NCBI GenBank assembly: GCA_014218235.1
Contig: CM024753.1
Coordinates: 175,002,348 to 175,066,347 of the forward strand
From: Colocasia esculenta
Taxonomy: Eukaryota > Streptophyta > Magnoliopsida > Alismatales > Araceae
Length of the DNA stretch: 64,000 bases
Direction of reading: 5' to 3'
The position numbers and the translations under genes were made by a program. Below the pieces are notes generated by a model. The model was not told the DNA's origin. It was given only the letters and a program-made list of their open reading frames with translations, and searched no databases. Shown here piece by piece: positions 9,736 to 19,498 of the stretch (its first letter is position 1; every line of letters starts with the position of its first letter).

Positions 9736-10514
9736 AAAGATCACATACTGAAGGTGGAACACATAAGCGTGATGTATATATCAAATAAAAGTCCTCATCC
9801 CAAGATAGGCCCTTGGGATAGCCCAAAAAGGAAAAGTCAAATGAATGGATAGCATGTACTGATGCTAAAAACAACATATCTCAAGCAAGCCTATGCTCCA
9901 GTGTCGCCTGCCCTCAGAAGGTCAACCTGTGCAAAAGAATGGCACGAACGGCTCTGCCATGCATAAGTGAGGTCATCATCTTATGCCAATTCATGGCTTG
10001 CACGATTTTTGTAGAAGTTCTAGCAGTCTCTGCTTGCAAAACAGCCAGTTGTGTCTCCAGGATTTTCAGCTCCATAATCTCCTTCAATGTCATGTACCTG
10101 ATCCAACTCTGCAAGGTCAAAACAACAGGAGATCATATTTTTGCCACAGAAGGACGAGAAAAGGAAAGGATAAAGCAGCTTATCAAAAGAAATTTTGCAG
10201 CAAAGTCACAATTCTCGATACATAATGCAAAATTTTGGCATTGTCGTCATGTCAAATATACGTATGAGATGATGGTTATGGGCACCGTAAGCCCAAAAGA
10301 AAGTGGAAGTTTACTGCAAGTATGTCACAAGCTGTGGCATCTCAAATTCACAAGTATAACATCTTCACTATGAATCTCAACAAAGTCAAATTGGCCGAAA
10401 TACATTGACTGAATAAGTGAAATGGACCTTCTGAAAATCAACATGTACTAAAACATAGCTGGAAAAAGACACACGAGACAGTCGCCCTATGCTTCACTTT
10501 CGGACGACAGTCTC
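9736..10514. other. Rest of T1 3' UTR; possible antisense coiled-coil exon remnant
   Basis: This stretch is mostly featureless. On the minus strand 10120-9914 is open for 68 codons and reads as a helical segment (MTLKEIMELKILETQLAVLQ). It is preceded, in minus sense, by a plausible splice acceptor TTGACCTTGCAG. Antisense extra ORFs with coiled-coil ends are known in Tat elements, and element A here carries one. I rate the link weak, because no other exon is recognisable nearby. Confidence 0.3.
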
Positions 10515-10526
10515 ATGGGGGGCATT
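10515..10526 (+). other. T1 polypurine tract
   Basis: ATGGGGGGCATT lies immediately before the TG that opens the 3' LTR. A G-run of this kind primes plus-strand DNA synthesis in gypsy elements. Confidence 0.75.
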
Positions 10527-11140
10527 TGTTGCGCCAGTTTTTGGCCAGCTGTCCCTAAAAAAACCAAGAAAAGAAAATAAAATAAAATGGGGGAAAAAAA
10601 CTCACCTCCGCTGCTACTGTTGGTGGAGGGGCGGAGGAGGAGAAGAGGTCAGCGCCACCGCTGCCCTGCTGCTGCCGCCGCCGCGCTGCTTGCCTCTGTG
10701 CCATTGCCACTGGCAGAGGCCGCCGTCTGCACCTCCTCCAGTCACCGCTGCTGGTGGAAGGAGCAGAGGCCACTGGGCGGCCTCTGCCTAGCCCTCCCAC
10801 AGCAAGAGGAAGAATAAGGGGGCAGAGAAGGAGAGGAGGACGCCGCTGCTTGTCCTACTGCCACAAGGGGAAGGGGCTTTCCCCTATTTGCCCAGCCGCC
10901 ACAGGGGACCTCCCCTGCTTGCTGTGCCGCCACTGCAGAGTGGGGCTTCCCATCATCCCTGTCGCTACTTTCTCCTAGCGCGCAGGCCAAACAAAGAGAG
11001 AGGAGATCGCAAGTCTCCTTTCCCTTCCCATCTTTGCTTTCCTCTCTCCCGTGCCATAATCGGAGGGGGTAAATTGAAAAATTAAAACAAACAGAAGGGG
11101 GGAAAAGAAATAAACACACAAGGGGAAATATGCAAAAATG

Positions 11141-11213
11141 TAAATGGCCGGAACGGTGCAAATGGCCGGGACGGTGTAAATGGTCGAGACGGTGTAAATG
11201 GCTGGGATGGGGT
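11141..11213 (+). promoter_or_regulatory. Four 18-bp repeats upstream of T1 TATA box
   Basis: Four consecutive units of the form TAAATGGCCGGRACGGTG end 15 bases before the TATA box. Position and copy number suggest an upstream activating element in U3. Units differ at two or three positions. Confidence 0.6.
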
Positions 11214-11227
11214 CTTTCCCCACTCCC

Positions 11228-11234
11228 TATAAAA
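11228..11234 (+). promoter_or_regulatory. TATA box of T1 LTR
   Basis: TATAAAA in the context CTCCCTATAAAAGGAGGG, placed after GC-rich U3 and repeats, is the likely core promoter. Confidence 0.65.
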
Positions 11235-12088
11235 GGAGGGGGGCGGCCAAGCTTGAAAAGGGGATTTTTGCTAACTCCAAAGGAGCAAGGCTTCTAGACT
11301 GCAAGACAGTCCAAGAAGAAGGGTTTGCAAGGCAGTATAGACACCCATTTCTGGCCCATAAGTCGAGCCAAATTCCTTGTCATATCATTGACGCCCTATG
11401 TTGGCTCATCATCGCCTAGCTGGCCTTCTCCGATCATGGCATCTTTCTCATTAGTTCATCGCCCTGGTGGGTTCTTCCTGGTCATATCAATCAGTCTTCA
11501 TCATTATTTCATAGCTTTTTGAGTTGGGAGTTCAACGCTTCAAGCCGCACGTCAATCTGATACCTATGTAAGGAGAACAGACCCTTTGAATGAGCCATAT
11601 GCTGAAGGATCATGAAGGCGACAATGTCCCTATCGCGTTATCATTCCGAAAGCGACATCCTTCATGTCGCGTTCCTCCTCACATTGATTTGCCTTCAAGC
11701 CTGAATCGATCCCCTTCAGAAGGCGACACTTCGATACGTCGCGTTCCCATTTGGCATTTTAATTCTTTGAAAATTTGCCAAAAAATGCTTAAAATCTTTC
11801 CTTCTATGGAAGGCAACGTATCGAAGCGTCGCGACCTGATAGCGACCATGAGGCTATCGCGTTCTGGTTTCCGTGCAATGTGGCCTTTCCTATTCCCACT
11901 TGGACCCCTATTATTCATGAATAATCCATCTTTTAGTAGGTCTAGAGGCATCCAAATCCTTCCAAACTCGGAGGAAACCTTCCTCATGGTGTCCTTTCCA
12001 CATTCTGACTCCCCTTGCCCGAGTACACCTACCCAAATTCGGACTTTACCCCATTATTCTCCTCCCAGACCGTTCAGGAATAATCACC

Positions 12089-12095
12089 TATAAAT
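12089..12095 (+). promoter_or_regulatory. TATA box, B 5' LTR
   Basis: TATAAAT in TCACCTATAAATCTCTTCAT. It is conserved at 52461-52467 in the 3' LTR. Confidence 0.6.
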
Positions 12096-12210
12096 CTCTT
12101 CATAGGAGACGGTTTAGGGCAAGGCTGACGTCTGCTTCTTCCTCTCCCAGAGAGCTTCGAATTCCTAGAAGACCTCTCAGCCTCCAGATGATCAGGAAGT
12201 GCCCCCCAGG

Positions 12211-12479
12211 GTGATTTCTTCACATGTACACTTTTTCTGTCTTGTTCTTCTTGATTTTTCTCTTCATACATGCATGTTTAGATTCATTTTTTTTCGTAGA
12301 TCTGCATTAGAACACTCCACACACACCTAGTTTAATCACCCAAAGGGGTTAAAACCCCACCCCACGTGAGTTCCCTCCAATTATTTCATGCTCTTTCATG
12401 CTTTTGGGGATAGATTCTACACAAAACTTTTGTCTAATGGGTTTTCTCTTGTTTTGATGTTCTTGGCAGGTGTTAGAAG
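12211..12479 (+). other. Possible leader intron in B 5' LTR
   Basis: A donor-like CCCCCAGG|GTGATT is followed 269 bases later by a T-rich tract and acceptor TTCTTGGCAG|GTGTTAG. The same pair delimits 258 bases at 52583-52840 in the other LTR. It lies downstream of the TATA box, so the leader RNA would contain it. Conservation may reflect LTR homology alone. Confidence 0.4.
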
Positions 12480-12610
12480 ACAGTAGCAGCACGAGGCTCT
12501 TGCCCCTTGGCCGGCTGAGGAGCAGGAAGAACAGAATCCACGTTCTTCACCTTCTGAAGTAGAAGGCGACGCACACCTAGTCTCGATCTCTAGAAGGCAA
12601 CAGACAGCGC

Positions 12611-14036
12611 TGTAGACACCCGATTCTGGCCCATAAGTTAAACCATATTTCTTGTTATCTTATTGAGTCCCAGGTTGGTCACTCACCTTGAGCCCATCAT
12701 TAGCCTTGCTTTATGCCCATTAAAATCCTAATTTTTAGATTATCCCATTCAATTGTCTTTTGAAGAGTCCTTATGCTTAATTGTCTAATTATTCTCCTTG
12801 GTGATTGGTCAATATTTTGAGAATAATCGAGTTTCCTTAATGCGACGGGTCGTAGCGCCGCGTTAAGCTTATCGCGCCCCCCATAGGTGTCACGACAGCT
12901 CATGCATGTCTATGCACATGGCTTTAGAGTCGCGACTTGCGTGGCCGTCGCGTTCACTTGTCGCGCTCTTACGATCTGTCGCGACTACAGCCGTGGCAAC
13001 AGCCTCCGCAACCACCTCCTATTTATCCTCTCATGACCTTTATCTTCATCCTTAAGTAACCTCCCAATCCCCTAGCCGCGGTTTGGGGTTGTGGGTCACC
13101 TTGGGGGCTCCTTAGGACTCTCACCCATGGATTAACATGAAATTTATCCCCTTTTTTGGGATTTATCACTTGAAAATGGGATATTCTCTCTCTTCCCTTA
13201 TATAAGCAAGGCTTCCCCTTCAGAGGAAAGGGGAGCACCATTTTTTGTCACGAAGTGCTGCCGAATTATCTCCAGGCCAGACACTTAGCCCGTAGCTCTC
13301 CCTTTCCCTCAGATTTCCTCACATTCTCTTCATCAAGCCATGCTCATTTCTTCATCCATGGAGCTTGGTGCGTGAGGAGGGTGACTTCCACTTCGTCTGA
13401 GGCTTCTCCAGCATCCAAAGACGCCATACAACGTCAGGGAGTCGCCCCATTTGGGGCTCCTTCTTCCCTTCCTTCCTTATTTCCCTTTTCATGCATGTTA
13501 TTTGCTTTCTTAGATAGGAGCATATGTCACTGTCTTTCCCATGTTTTCCTACCACCCAAGGGGTTTAAAAACCACCCCAGGTTCGTTCCTCCCATGCTCT
13601 CACCTTTCCCTTCATTTGTGGATAGATTCTACACTTAAATATGTTCTAACAGGGTTATTTTTGTTGTTTTCTTTATTTTGGCAGGTAATCAGGCTTCAGT
13701 CGATGAGGAGCTCTTGTCCTCTGGCCGGCCGGAGGACGGGAAGAAGGTCCGCCTACATTTCTCCCGCACTGTAGAGAACACGGCAGGAAGGGTGGTCGCG
13801 ACTGTGCTAACGCGCCCTGGTCAGGCGTCTCGACCTCAGACCCATCGCGAGGGGCTACTCCGTCGCGACTACAGTAAGTGCTTCTTTCTCTCTCCTTTTC
13901 CTAGCATCGTTAGCCTGGTTCGATTCTTATATATGGCAACTAGCTAGGTGGCGATCACATCCATATTTCCATACTTTTTAAGCTAATTTTAAAACGTGTT
14001 GCGTGTTTCGAGGGGGTGCACAACCCCGTGATTACA
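12611..14036 (+). repeat. Element A 5' LTR
   Basis: 1426 bases from TGTAGACACCCG to CCGTGATTACA. The ends match the layout of the B LTR. GTCGCGAC palindromes and partial copies cluster upstream of the TATA (12840-12990) and in the downstream part (13780-13870). A T-rich acceptor-like TTATTTTGGCAG at 13673-13684 parallels the B LTR acceptor. Confidence 0.8.
13200..13206 (+). promoter_or_regulatory. TATA box, A 5' LTR
   Basis: TATATAA in CTTCCCTTATATAAGCAAGG, about 590 bases into the LTR. Confidence 0.65.
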
Positions 14037-14041
14037 CTTTT

Positions 14042-14060
14042 TGACGATCACGGTGGGACC
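14042..14060 (+). other. Primer-binding-site-like sequence of element A
   Basis: TGACGATCACGGTGGGACC starts five bases after the LTR end. It has the shape of plant tRNA 3'-end complements used by gypsy elements but is degenerate, and I cannot assign the tRNA with confidence. Confidence 0.45.
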
Positions 14061-15194
14061 TTCAGTGATAGCCTCGCTGATTGTGCTTGTTTGCCTGCCA
14101 TGTTTATCTTTTTAAATGCTGTTTAGAATCCTGTTAGATATTTCTATGTCTTTTCTGCGTTTCTATTCTCTGGCGAGAACACGGCGTATCGTCGGGACGT
14201 GACATGTTCGCGTCCTCAGAGCCAACCGCGACATCAGGTCCATGTTCTCCCTCCCCCTATGTGTTGTTGCTTCTATGAGAGTTCTTCCATGTCTTACTCA
14301 TGCTGTGTTTCCATGTACATTCGGGTTTATGTTTGTTAGAATCCTATTAGGGTCTGGATTTTCCTTTTACTTTCACTGTTTGATTTTGGGTCTTATCGCG
14401 GCGGATTGGATGGTCGTGACTAGGTCGCGTCGGTGGTGGAGGTCGCTTCTAGAGGTACACCTTGCTTGTTACTGTCTTGTGATCCATGCATCGGTTCCTG
14501 TATGTTTAGTTAGTCTGGATGTGTCGATCAGTTGATTCCATGATGGTATTGCGTTATAGGATAGTCTGTCTGCTTACTGTTTACGTGTGACTGTGGGTTT
14601 CCGTACTCTGTTAACACCATGGCAGGGTCTCTAGTCGCGATAAGGTCGCGACTAATCTAGTCCTCACGACTTCATCAGAGACCTTACAGTTGCTTTGTGT
14701 TAGTTTAGGTTAGACATTGCATGCACCTTAGTGCACTTAGGCTCATGCATACACTTCTTATCTGTGCTGATTAGGTTTTCCCTCCTTGGTTGAGTGGGTC
14801 CCCTCACCTGCGAGTACTCGTGGGCTGACCAGGGCCGTCTACCGAGGGCCTCCGTAAGTCCCTGTGGCCTTACGCACGTTGCAGTTTTCTGGGCTGGTTG
14901 TACCCGTCGTACCCTTAGTTCAGAATGTCCTACGCGTGAGTTGTGTTCCCCTTAGTCATCCCGAAGTACTTGAGTATACACCCATTAGGTCCCTCTTTAG
15001 CCGAGTGTAATTTAATTAAATCAATCCATTAAAAGGCTAAGTGATAACACTAAAATCCTGACGCGTATCATGTTAACTTGGATGTTTGCTTGAGAACTCC
15101 CTTCTCGTCCCCTTCTTATGTGATTGTAACTGTTGTTGTACCCTTTATTTGTATTTTAGTATATCTTTTTAATTCACCCTTTTCTCATCCTCTC
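14061..15194 (+). other. Element A untranslated leader
   Basis: No coding signal. It holds further TCGCGAC words (14180-14230, 14400-14430, 14630-14660) and a segment (14695-15050) that aligns with the B leader at 45350-45700, including TTTTGCATGCAC-type and GGGCTGGTTGTACC motifs. Confidence 0.6.
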
Positions 15195-16770
15195 ATGGCC
15201 CCTTTCCACTTCACCTATCCTCCAACCTCTCCTCCTCATGCAGACCCCCTGCCTCATGAGTCTATTCTAAATTCGGCCCAATCCCGGGCCCATCGGGCCG
15301 ACGAGAGTGCCCGTCCCCAATCTGTGCCGTCACCATCCTCTTCTGATGAGGCCACTGAATTGGAGCGCCTCCTGCTGGAAATGGGTCCTGACCAGGCCCG
15401 GGAATTATTGTCAACCTTTGCTCCACAATCTTCTTCCAAGGTGGGCCCAACATGCCCACATCATCCTACTTATTCTAGATCCACTCATATTGTCACTCCT
15501 GGATCAGGCCATCCTTTTGTCCAGCCCGCCTCATTGCAATCGGCCCATTATACTCCATCTGGTCCGGACCTTGACCCATGACTCCATTCCCATTCCCAGG
15601 CCAGCCCTCGCTATCCACAATCCACCTCGACTCAGGACTTTCAATCCGAGTTCGAGTCCATGAAGCGAGAGCTTAGCCACCTGCAGAGGCAATTAAATCC
15701 CAAACCCTCCTTCAATAATGCACTCCCTGATTTCCATGGTCTTCGGATCCCTCCACTTTCCAGCTCCCTATTTATCGCCAATATAGTGGAGTTGGAGACC
15801 CTTACATCCATCTGAAGGAGTTCCTCTATGACTCGGTGTCCTACCAACATGATCGCCGCTTATTGGCTTACCTTTTCAGGCGATCGCTGGATGGGCCCGC
15901 TCTAGAGTGGTTTTATTCCTTGCCTCCCAATGAAGTTGAAGATTTTGAAGTGGTCAAGGTCAAATTCATACAACAATATCAAGGCTGGGCCAGGCCCAAG
16001 TATTCAATGGCTGATCTGGTGGCTGAGCAGATGAAGCCTGATGAAGAATTTGCAACTTATGTTGACCAGTGGCGTCAAATGTCCACACATGCCCAAATGC
16101 ACCTCCCAGAAGAGGAGAAAATCAAGCTCATTATTGCTAATGCAACACCTATGTACTGCCACATCCTGGCTATGAACATCACATCCATGCAACAATTATA
16201 CAGCCACGCTAGCTTTGTCAAAACCCAACTCATTGACTCTCCCATGCCATCCTTGTTTGAGCCCAACAACCCATTTGCACATTTCAAGGGCCCACTTATG
16301 AGGGAGTCCAAACCTACGCCCAAGTTGATGTTATCCACCGTCCCACACCTACCCACTCCATTGACCATTACTCATCCTCACCACTTCCACCAAGCCAACT
16401 CGCACCACTTCCACAAGAACAACCCCCTCGCCCATGCCATCACACCACACCATCCCATACTCACCCATCACAATGTCCACTTGGCCCAAAGCAAGCCCAT
16501 TATCATCCGTTGCCAGAATCCCTCTCTGATGTCTTCACGACCCTGATGTCCATCAATGCATTGCAACTCCCTCCAGAAAAGCCAAGCTGGGACATGACAG
16601 TGAACCGATCAGAATATTGCCCATATCATCGCCATCCGGGCATACGGTCGCGAACTGCTACGAATTTCGGGATGTGATCTATGATCTAGAGTACAAGATA
16701 AATTGGGCTGAAATGCACAGACTCATCCTGCATTGTCAAGAGAAGAGAAAAGCACAAGGCCAGGGGTAGC
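15195..16770 (+). pseudogene. gag: Element A gag
   Basis: Gag forms the packaging particle. The ATG at 15195 opens an acidic N-terminal part (ELERLLLEMGPDQARELL) that ends in a TGA at 15579. A coiled segment with MKRELSHLQRQL follows. After a frameshift the core domain is clean from 15836 to about 16300 (LFRRSLDGPALEWFYSL, EFATYVDQWRQM, EKIKLIIANATP). The knuckle near 16610-16670 (YCPYHRHPG...) has lost one base compared with element B, which breaks its frame. The core is about 60-70 percent identical to gag of B by eye. Decayed, non-coding today. Confidence 0.8.
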
Positions 16771-17457
16771 AGCCCTCTCCATCACAGGCAGCAGAACAGC
16801 CACCCAAGCAACCGGCAGTACAGTCCAGACAACAAGTACCAGCATCGAGACAGTTGTCATCTCCAATGGCTCAAGGCCAGAGGCATTTCTTTACTTACCC
16901 TCCAAGTTCATCATCGTCTCCATCACCACCTCAACAACCTCCTCCAACTACTCCTGCTTAGGCTATCTCCACCACACCTACCCTTGGTACCGCATTGCAC
17001 CCCGATAACAAACTGTCAGCTCGACATATTGCGTCGGTGCGCTGTTGGTCATCTTCCCCAACGTCACAAACCATTGATCCCTCACCTCCCACAAACCCTC
17101 CATCCTTACTCCTCACTGCCATCTCCATCCCACCACACTTGCACCTGAGCAAGCCATTACCACCACACCAAGGCTCGAGCAAGCTTCACTCACCTCCGAG
17201 ATAGGGCAAGAGCTTCCTACTCCTAAGCTTAAAGCTGACCTAGCCTCTGAGTTGGAAGAAGATCTCTCTCGGCGCGAGCCTATCCTTGCCACCATCCAAT
17301 GATCTCACACTAAACCCTTCGCATCCGACGAGCCCACCATAGCCACCACACATCCCATCGCCACCACCCAACGGAGTGGGTGTGAACTACCAGGGCATGC
17401 CTCAAGTCTATTTCCCGAGAGCAAGACAATCTGAGCAAAGGTAGCCTAGTATCGGTC

Positions 17458-17919
17458 ATGCATTTCGATCCTCACAATTACATCAGTCGTATGCCGGTCT
17501 ATGTCCTTATCTCGGGCACATTTGGGAAGGATGAGCCTTCATCCCCTCATGAGATGATTGTCAAGAGGAGTTCCCAAGCATCAACGCCAGTCACTTCCAA
17601 AGCAAGGATGGTAGCTGTTACGCTGCTCATTGATGATGCTACCATTGATGCCATTATTACTCCTCGCTCAGTTATTGCATATGTTGGTCAAAAGAAGGGG
17701 TTATCTACAAATGTTATGCTATCTCACACTACTACTGCCAAGGCCCTCATGAAGTCAATGCTTAAAGGTCAGGCATGGCAACCTTTAGTTGAAGCTCTCA
17801 ACAGTACAACCTCCACATCTTTACTGGAGTCTTCACTCAAGGGGCAACAGACCAAGTTGCCTGAAATAAGTGCACACATGGCAATCATGGCAATTGATGA
17901 GACAGCCATATGGCTATAA
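17458..17919 (+). pseudogene. Element A second ORF, part 1: conserved domain of unknown function
   Basis: An open frame of 153 codons contains MPVYVLISGTFGK, MVAVTLLIDDATIDAIITP and MLKGQAWQPLVEALNST. The same protein occurs in element B at 48284-48673. The phrase LLIDDATIDAII recalls the strand around a retropepsin active site (LIDxGSxxNxI), but the essential Asp-Ser/Thr-Gly is not there. Position after gag also fits a protease. I treat the function as unknown, possibly a decayed or repurposed protease. Confidence 0.5.
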
Positions 17920-18021
17920 AGTAGAGCGAGACCATCCGCTGCTTGGTCCTGCTATCTGAGGAGACATGTCAAGAGGAAGTGGTCATATCTGTCTGCAAGG
18001 GCAAAGAAGCCATGGCACCAC

Positions 18022-18696
18022 ATGAGGACGTCCGCCAAGAAGCGAAAGAGGCTAAGGTCCAGATCAAAGTTCTACAAGAGAAATGTTGATCTCCCTAGTT
18101 TGGCATCCCCTGATCTTGATCTCTCAATATTATTCATCCTGTCCAATCTCGTTCCCAGAAGAGGCACCCGATCTCTCGATCTAGGGCTGGTGCCCCATCC
18201 TTCCCCTCCTACTCCACCAGGGTCTTTGGACCCTCTTTTATCTCCTCCACCTGAGCCGCCTGATCATCCTCTGGGTACTCCAGGTATCTTTTCATCCCCT
18301 CCACCTGAGCCTCCCAATCATCTTGTGGGCATTCAGGATTCACTTCACTTATCCCTTCCTCTTGAGCCACCTGATCGCCCTCTAGATTCCCATGACTTCT
18401 TTCCATATCCACCTGGGTCACTTGACCATCTTCCCGGTGCTCAGGATTCCCCTCTTCCTCTTCCACCCGAGCCTCCTAACTGTAGGTCGGGTCCACCTTC
18501 TCTAGGGACGTCTGATCTTGGTCTCGATTCCCTTCCTTCCACTTCACCTTCTGACCCTCCAGATCCTCCACCCTCCATTCTGCAATTCATTCCTTTAACC
18601 CCTCCTGATCTCGGGCCTGACCCGATTCCACCTTCACTACCTATTCGGGGTCCCGACCCTTTCTCTCAATGTTCCCTGGGTTTCAGTCCTCACTAA
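18022..18696 (+). pseudogene. Element A second ORF, part 2: proline-rich repeat protein
   Basis: 224 open codons consist of degenerate repeats of about 20 residues built on PPEPPDHPLG, ending with a block (PPSILQFIPLTPPDL) that is nearly identical in B at 48933-49169. A charged segment in another frame just upstream (17930-18080) shows that a frameshift has cut the protein. Element B lacks most of the repeats. Function unknown. Confidence 0.5.
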
Positions 18697-18887
18697 CATT
18701 CTTCTCCTCTTTTTGTTAGAGGGTTCTTATCCCTCATATTCTTGTAGAGTCTTGTCTTCCTCTTGTTTGTGATTGAGTTGACTCCAATTCTTGCCATCCC
18801 TACCTTTTCCTGCAAATGAGCTAATTAAAATCCACCAAAATCAAAGTTTGAAGACTAATGTAGGTCGTACTTTCCATATAGGGGTCG
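18697..18887 (+). other. Element A non-coding DNA up to S1 insertion
   Basis: Aligns with 49170-49335 of B. It ends with the pentamer GGTCG (18883-18887), repeated at 37662-37666, where A continues as CATTGTACATG, matching CATTGTGCATC in B. Confidence 0.75.
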
Positions 18888-19498
18888 TGTCACGCCCCTC
18901 CAATTTAGCAGCAGAATAAATCGGAGGGAAATGTGAACAACGAGTATGGAAACGTAAATTGCGCATACAGACGCAAACATCAGAGCATCTAACGAAATAA
19001 TTAGAATAACTCTTGATTTCATTATAAAATCACTAAGACTATTACAACCACTAATTCGGAGCCACTACATATAGCTCAATGACATCATTACATTGGAAAA
19101 GAAATCTAATGCAATAACTACTAGACTCCATTGCACTAGGGTAACTTCATCAACTGACTCCAGGTCGCTCATCACTCTGGTCCTGTCCCATTGATGTGTG
19201 TAACGTCATTGTCTAACTTACCTGAGACACAATAACAAATAACGAAGGGTGAGTGATAACGCCTAGTAGGACTTAAATCTCAATAGTCAACCAGGCTTTA
19301 AATGATTAATGCTTTAAATGGCAGAGTAACTAATGATAAAGAGAGTCATGTAAAGTCGAGAAAGCAATAGCACAAGCAACATGGGTCAAATAGCAGATGA
19401 ATCAAGTATAGCATGATGATTAAAGTCAAGTCACGATAGTAACGATAACAACGCAATAGCAAGTAACGACATTGTCAAGCAGTAACAAGTGACATGTA

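Larger units (their letters stand above)
1..11335 (+). mobile_element. Ty3/gypsy Tat-lineage retrotransposon T1, decayed, 5' end outside window
   Basis: The order seen is upstream ORF, gag, degenerate linker, RNase H, a second archaeal-type RNase H, integrase, long 3' UTR with tandem repeats, polypurine tract and 3' LTR. The gag knuckle of form CX2HX4HX4C, the second RNase H and the repeat-rich 3' UTR are known traits of the plant Tat group (Ogre, Retand and relatives). Coding frames carry many stops and frameshifts, and reverse transcriptase is missing, so it is inactive. Its 3' LTR is interrupted at 11335 by element B. The rest of that LTR should lie beyond 53218, but I cannot verify this without the 5' LTR. 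Confidence 0.85.
10527..11335 (+). repeat. T1 3' LTR, interrupted by element B
   Basis: The LTR opens with TGTTGCGCCAG directly after the polypurine tract. It contains a GC-rich stretch (10600-10960), four 18-bp direct repeats (11141-11213) and a good TATA box (11228-11234), then a short R region before element B begins at 11336. The GC-rich stretch keeps several overlapping frames open, but none looks like a protein gene. Confidence 0.75.
11336..12610 (+). repeat. Element B 5' LTR, left part
   Basis: This aligns along its length with the 3' LTR at 51709-52980 (same TATAGACACC start, same TATA, same intron-like segment). It stops where element A begins. The U3 part at 11600-11870 holds several GCGAC...GTCGC inverted repeats, for example GCGACAT at 11652-11658 with ATGTCGC at 11664-11670. 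Confidence 0.85.

Noticed and set aside
10489..11085. Overlapping GC-rich open frames on both strands
   Set aside because: They lie in the U3 of the T1 LTR, are explained by high GC and few stops, and encode low-complexity peptides.
13255..13947. Open frames in the A LTR as a host gene
   Set aside because: They lie between the LTR TATA box and LTR end, are duplicated in part in B, and lack a recognisable domain.
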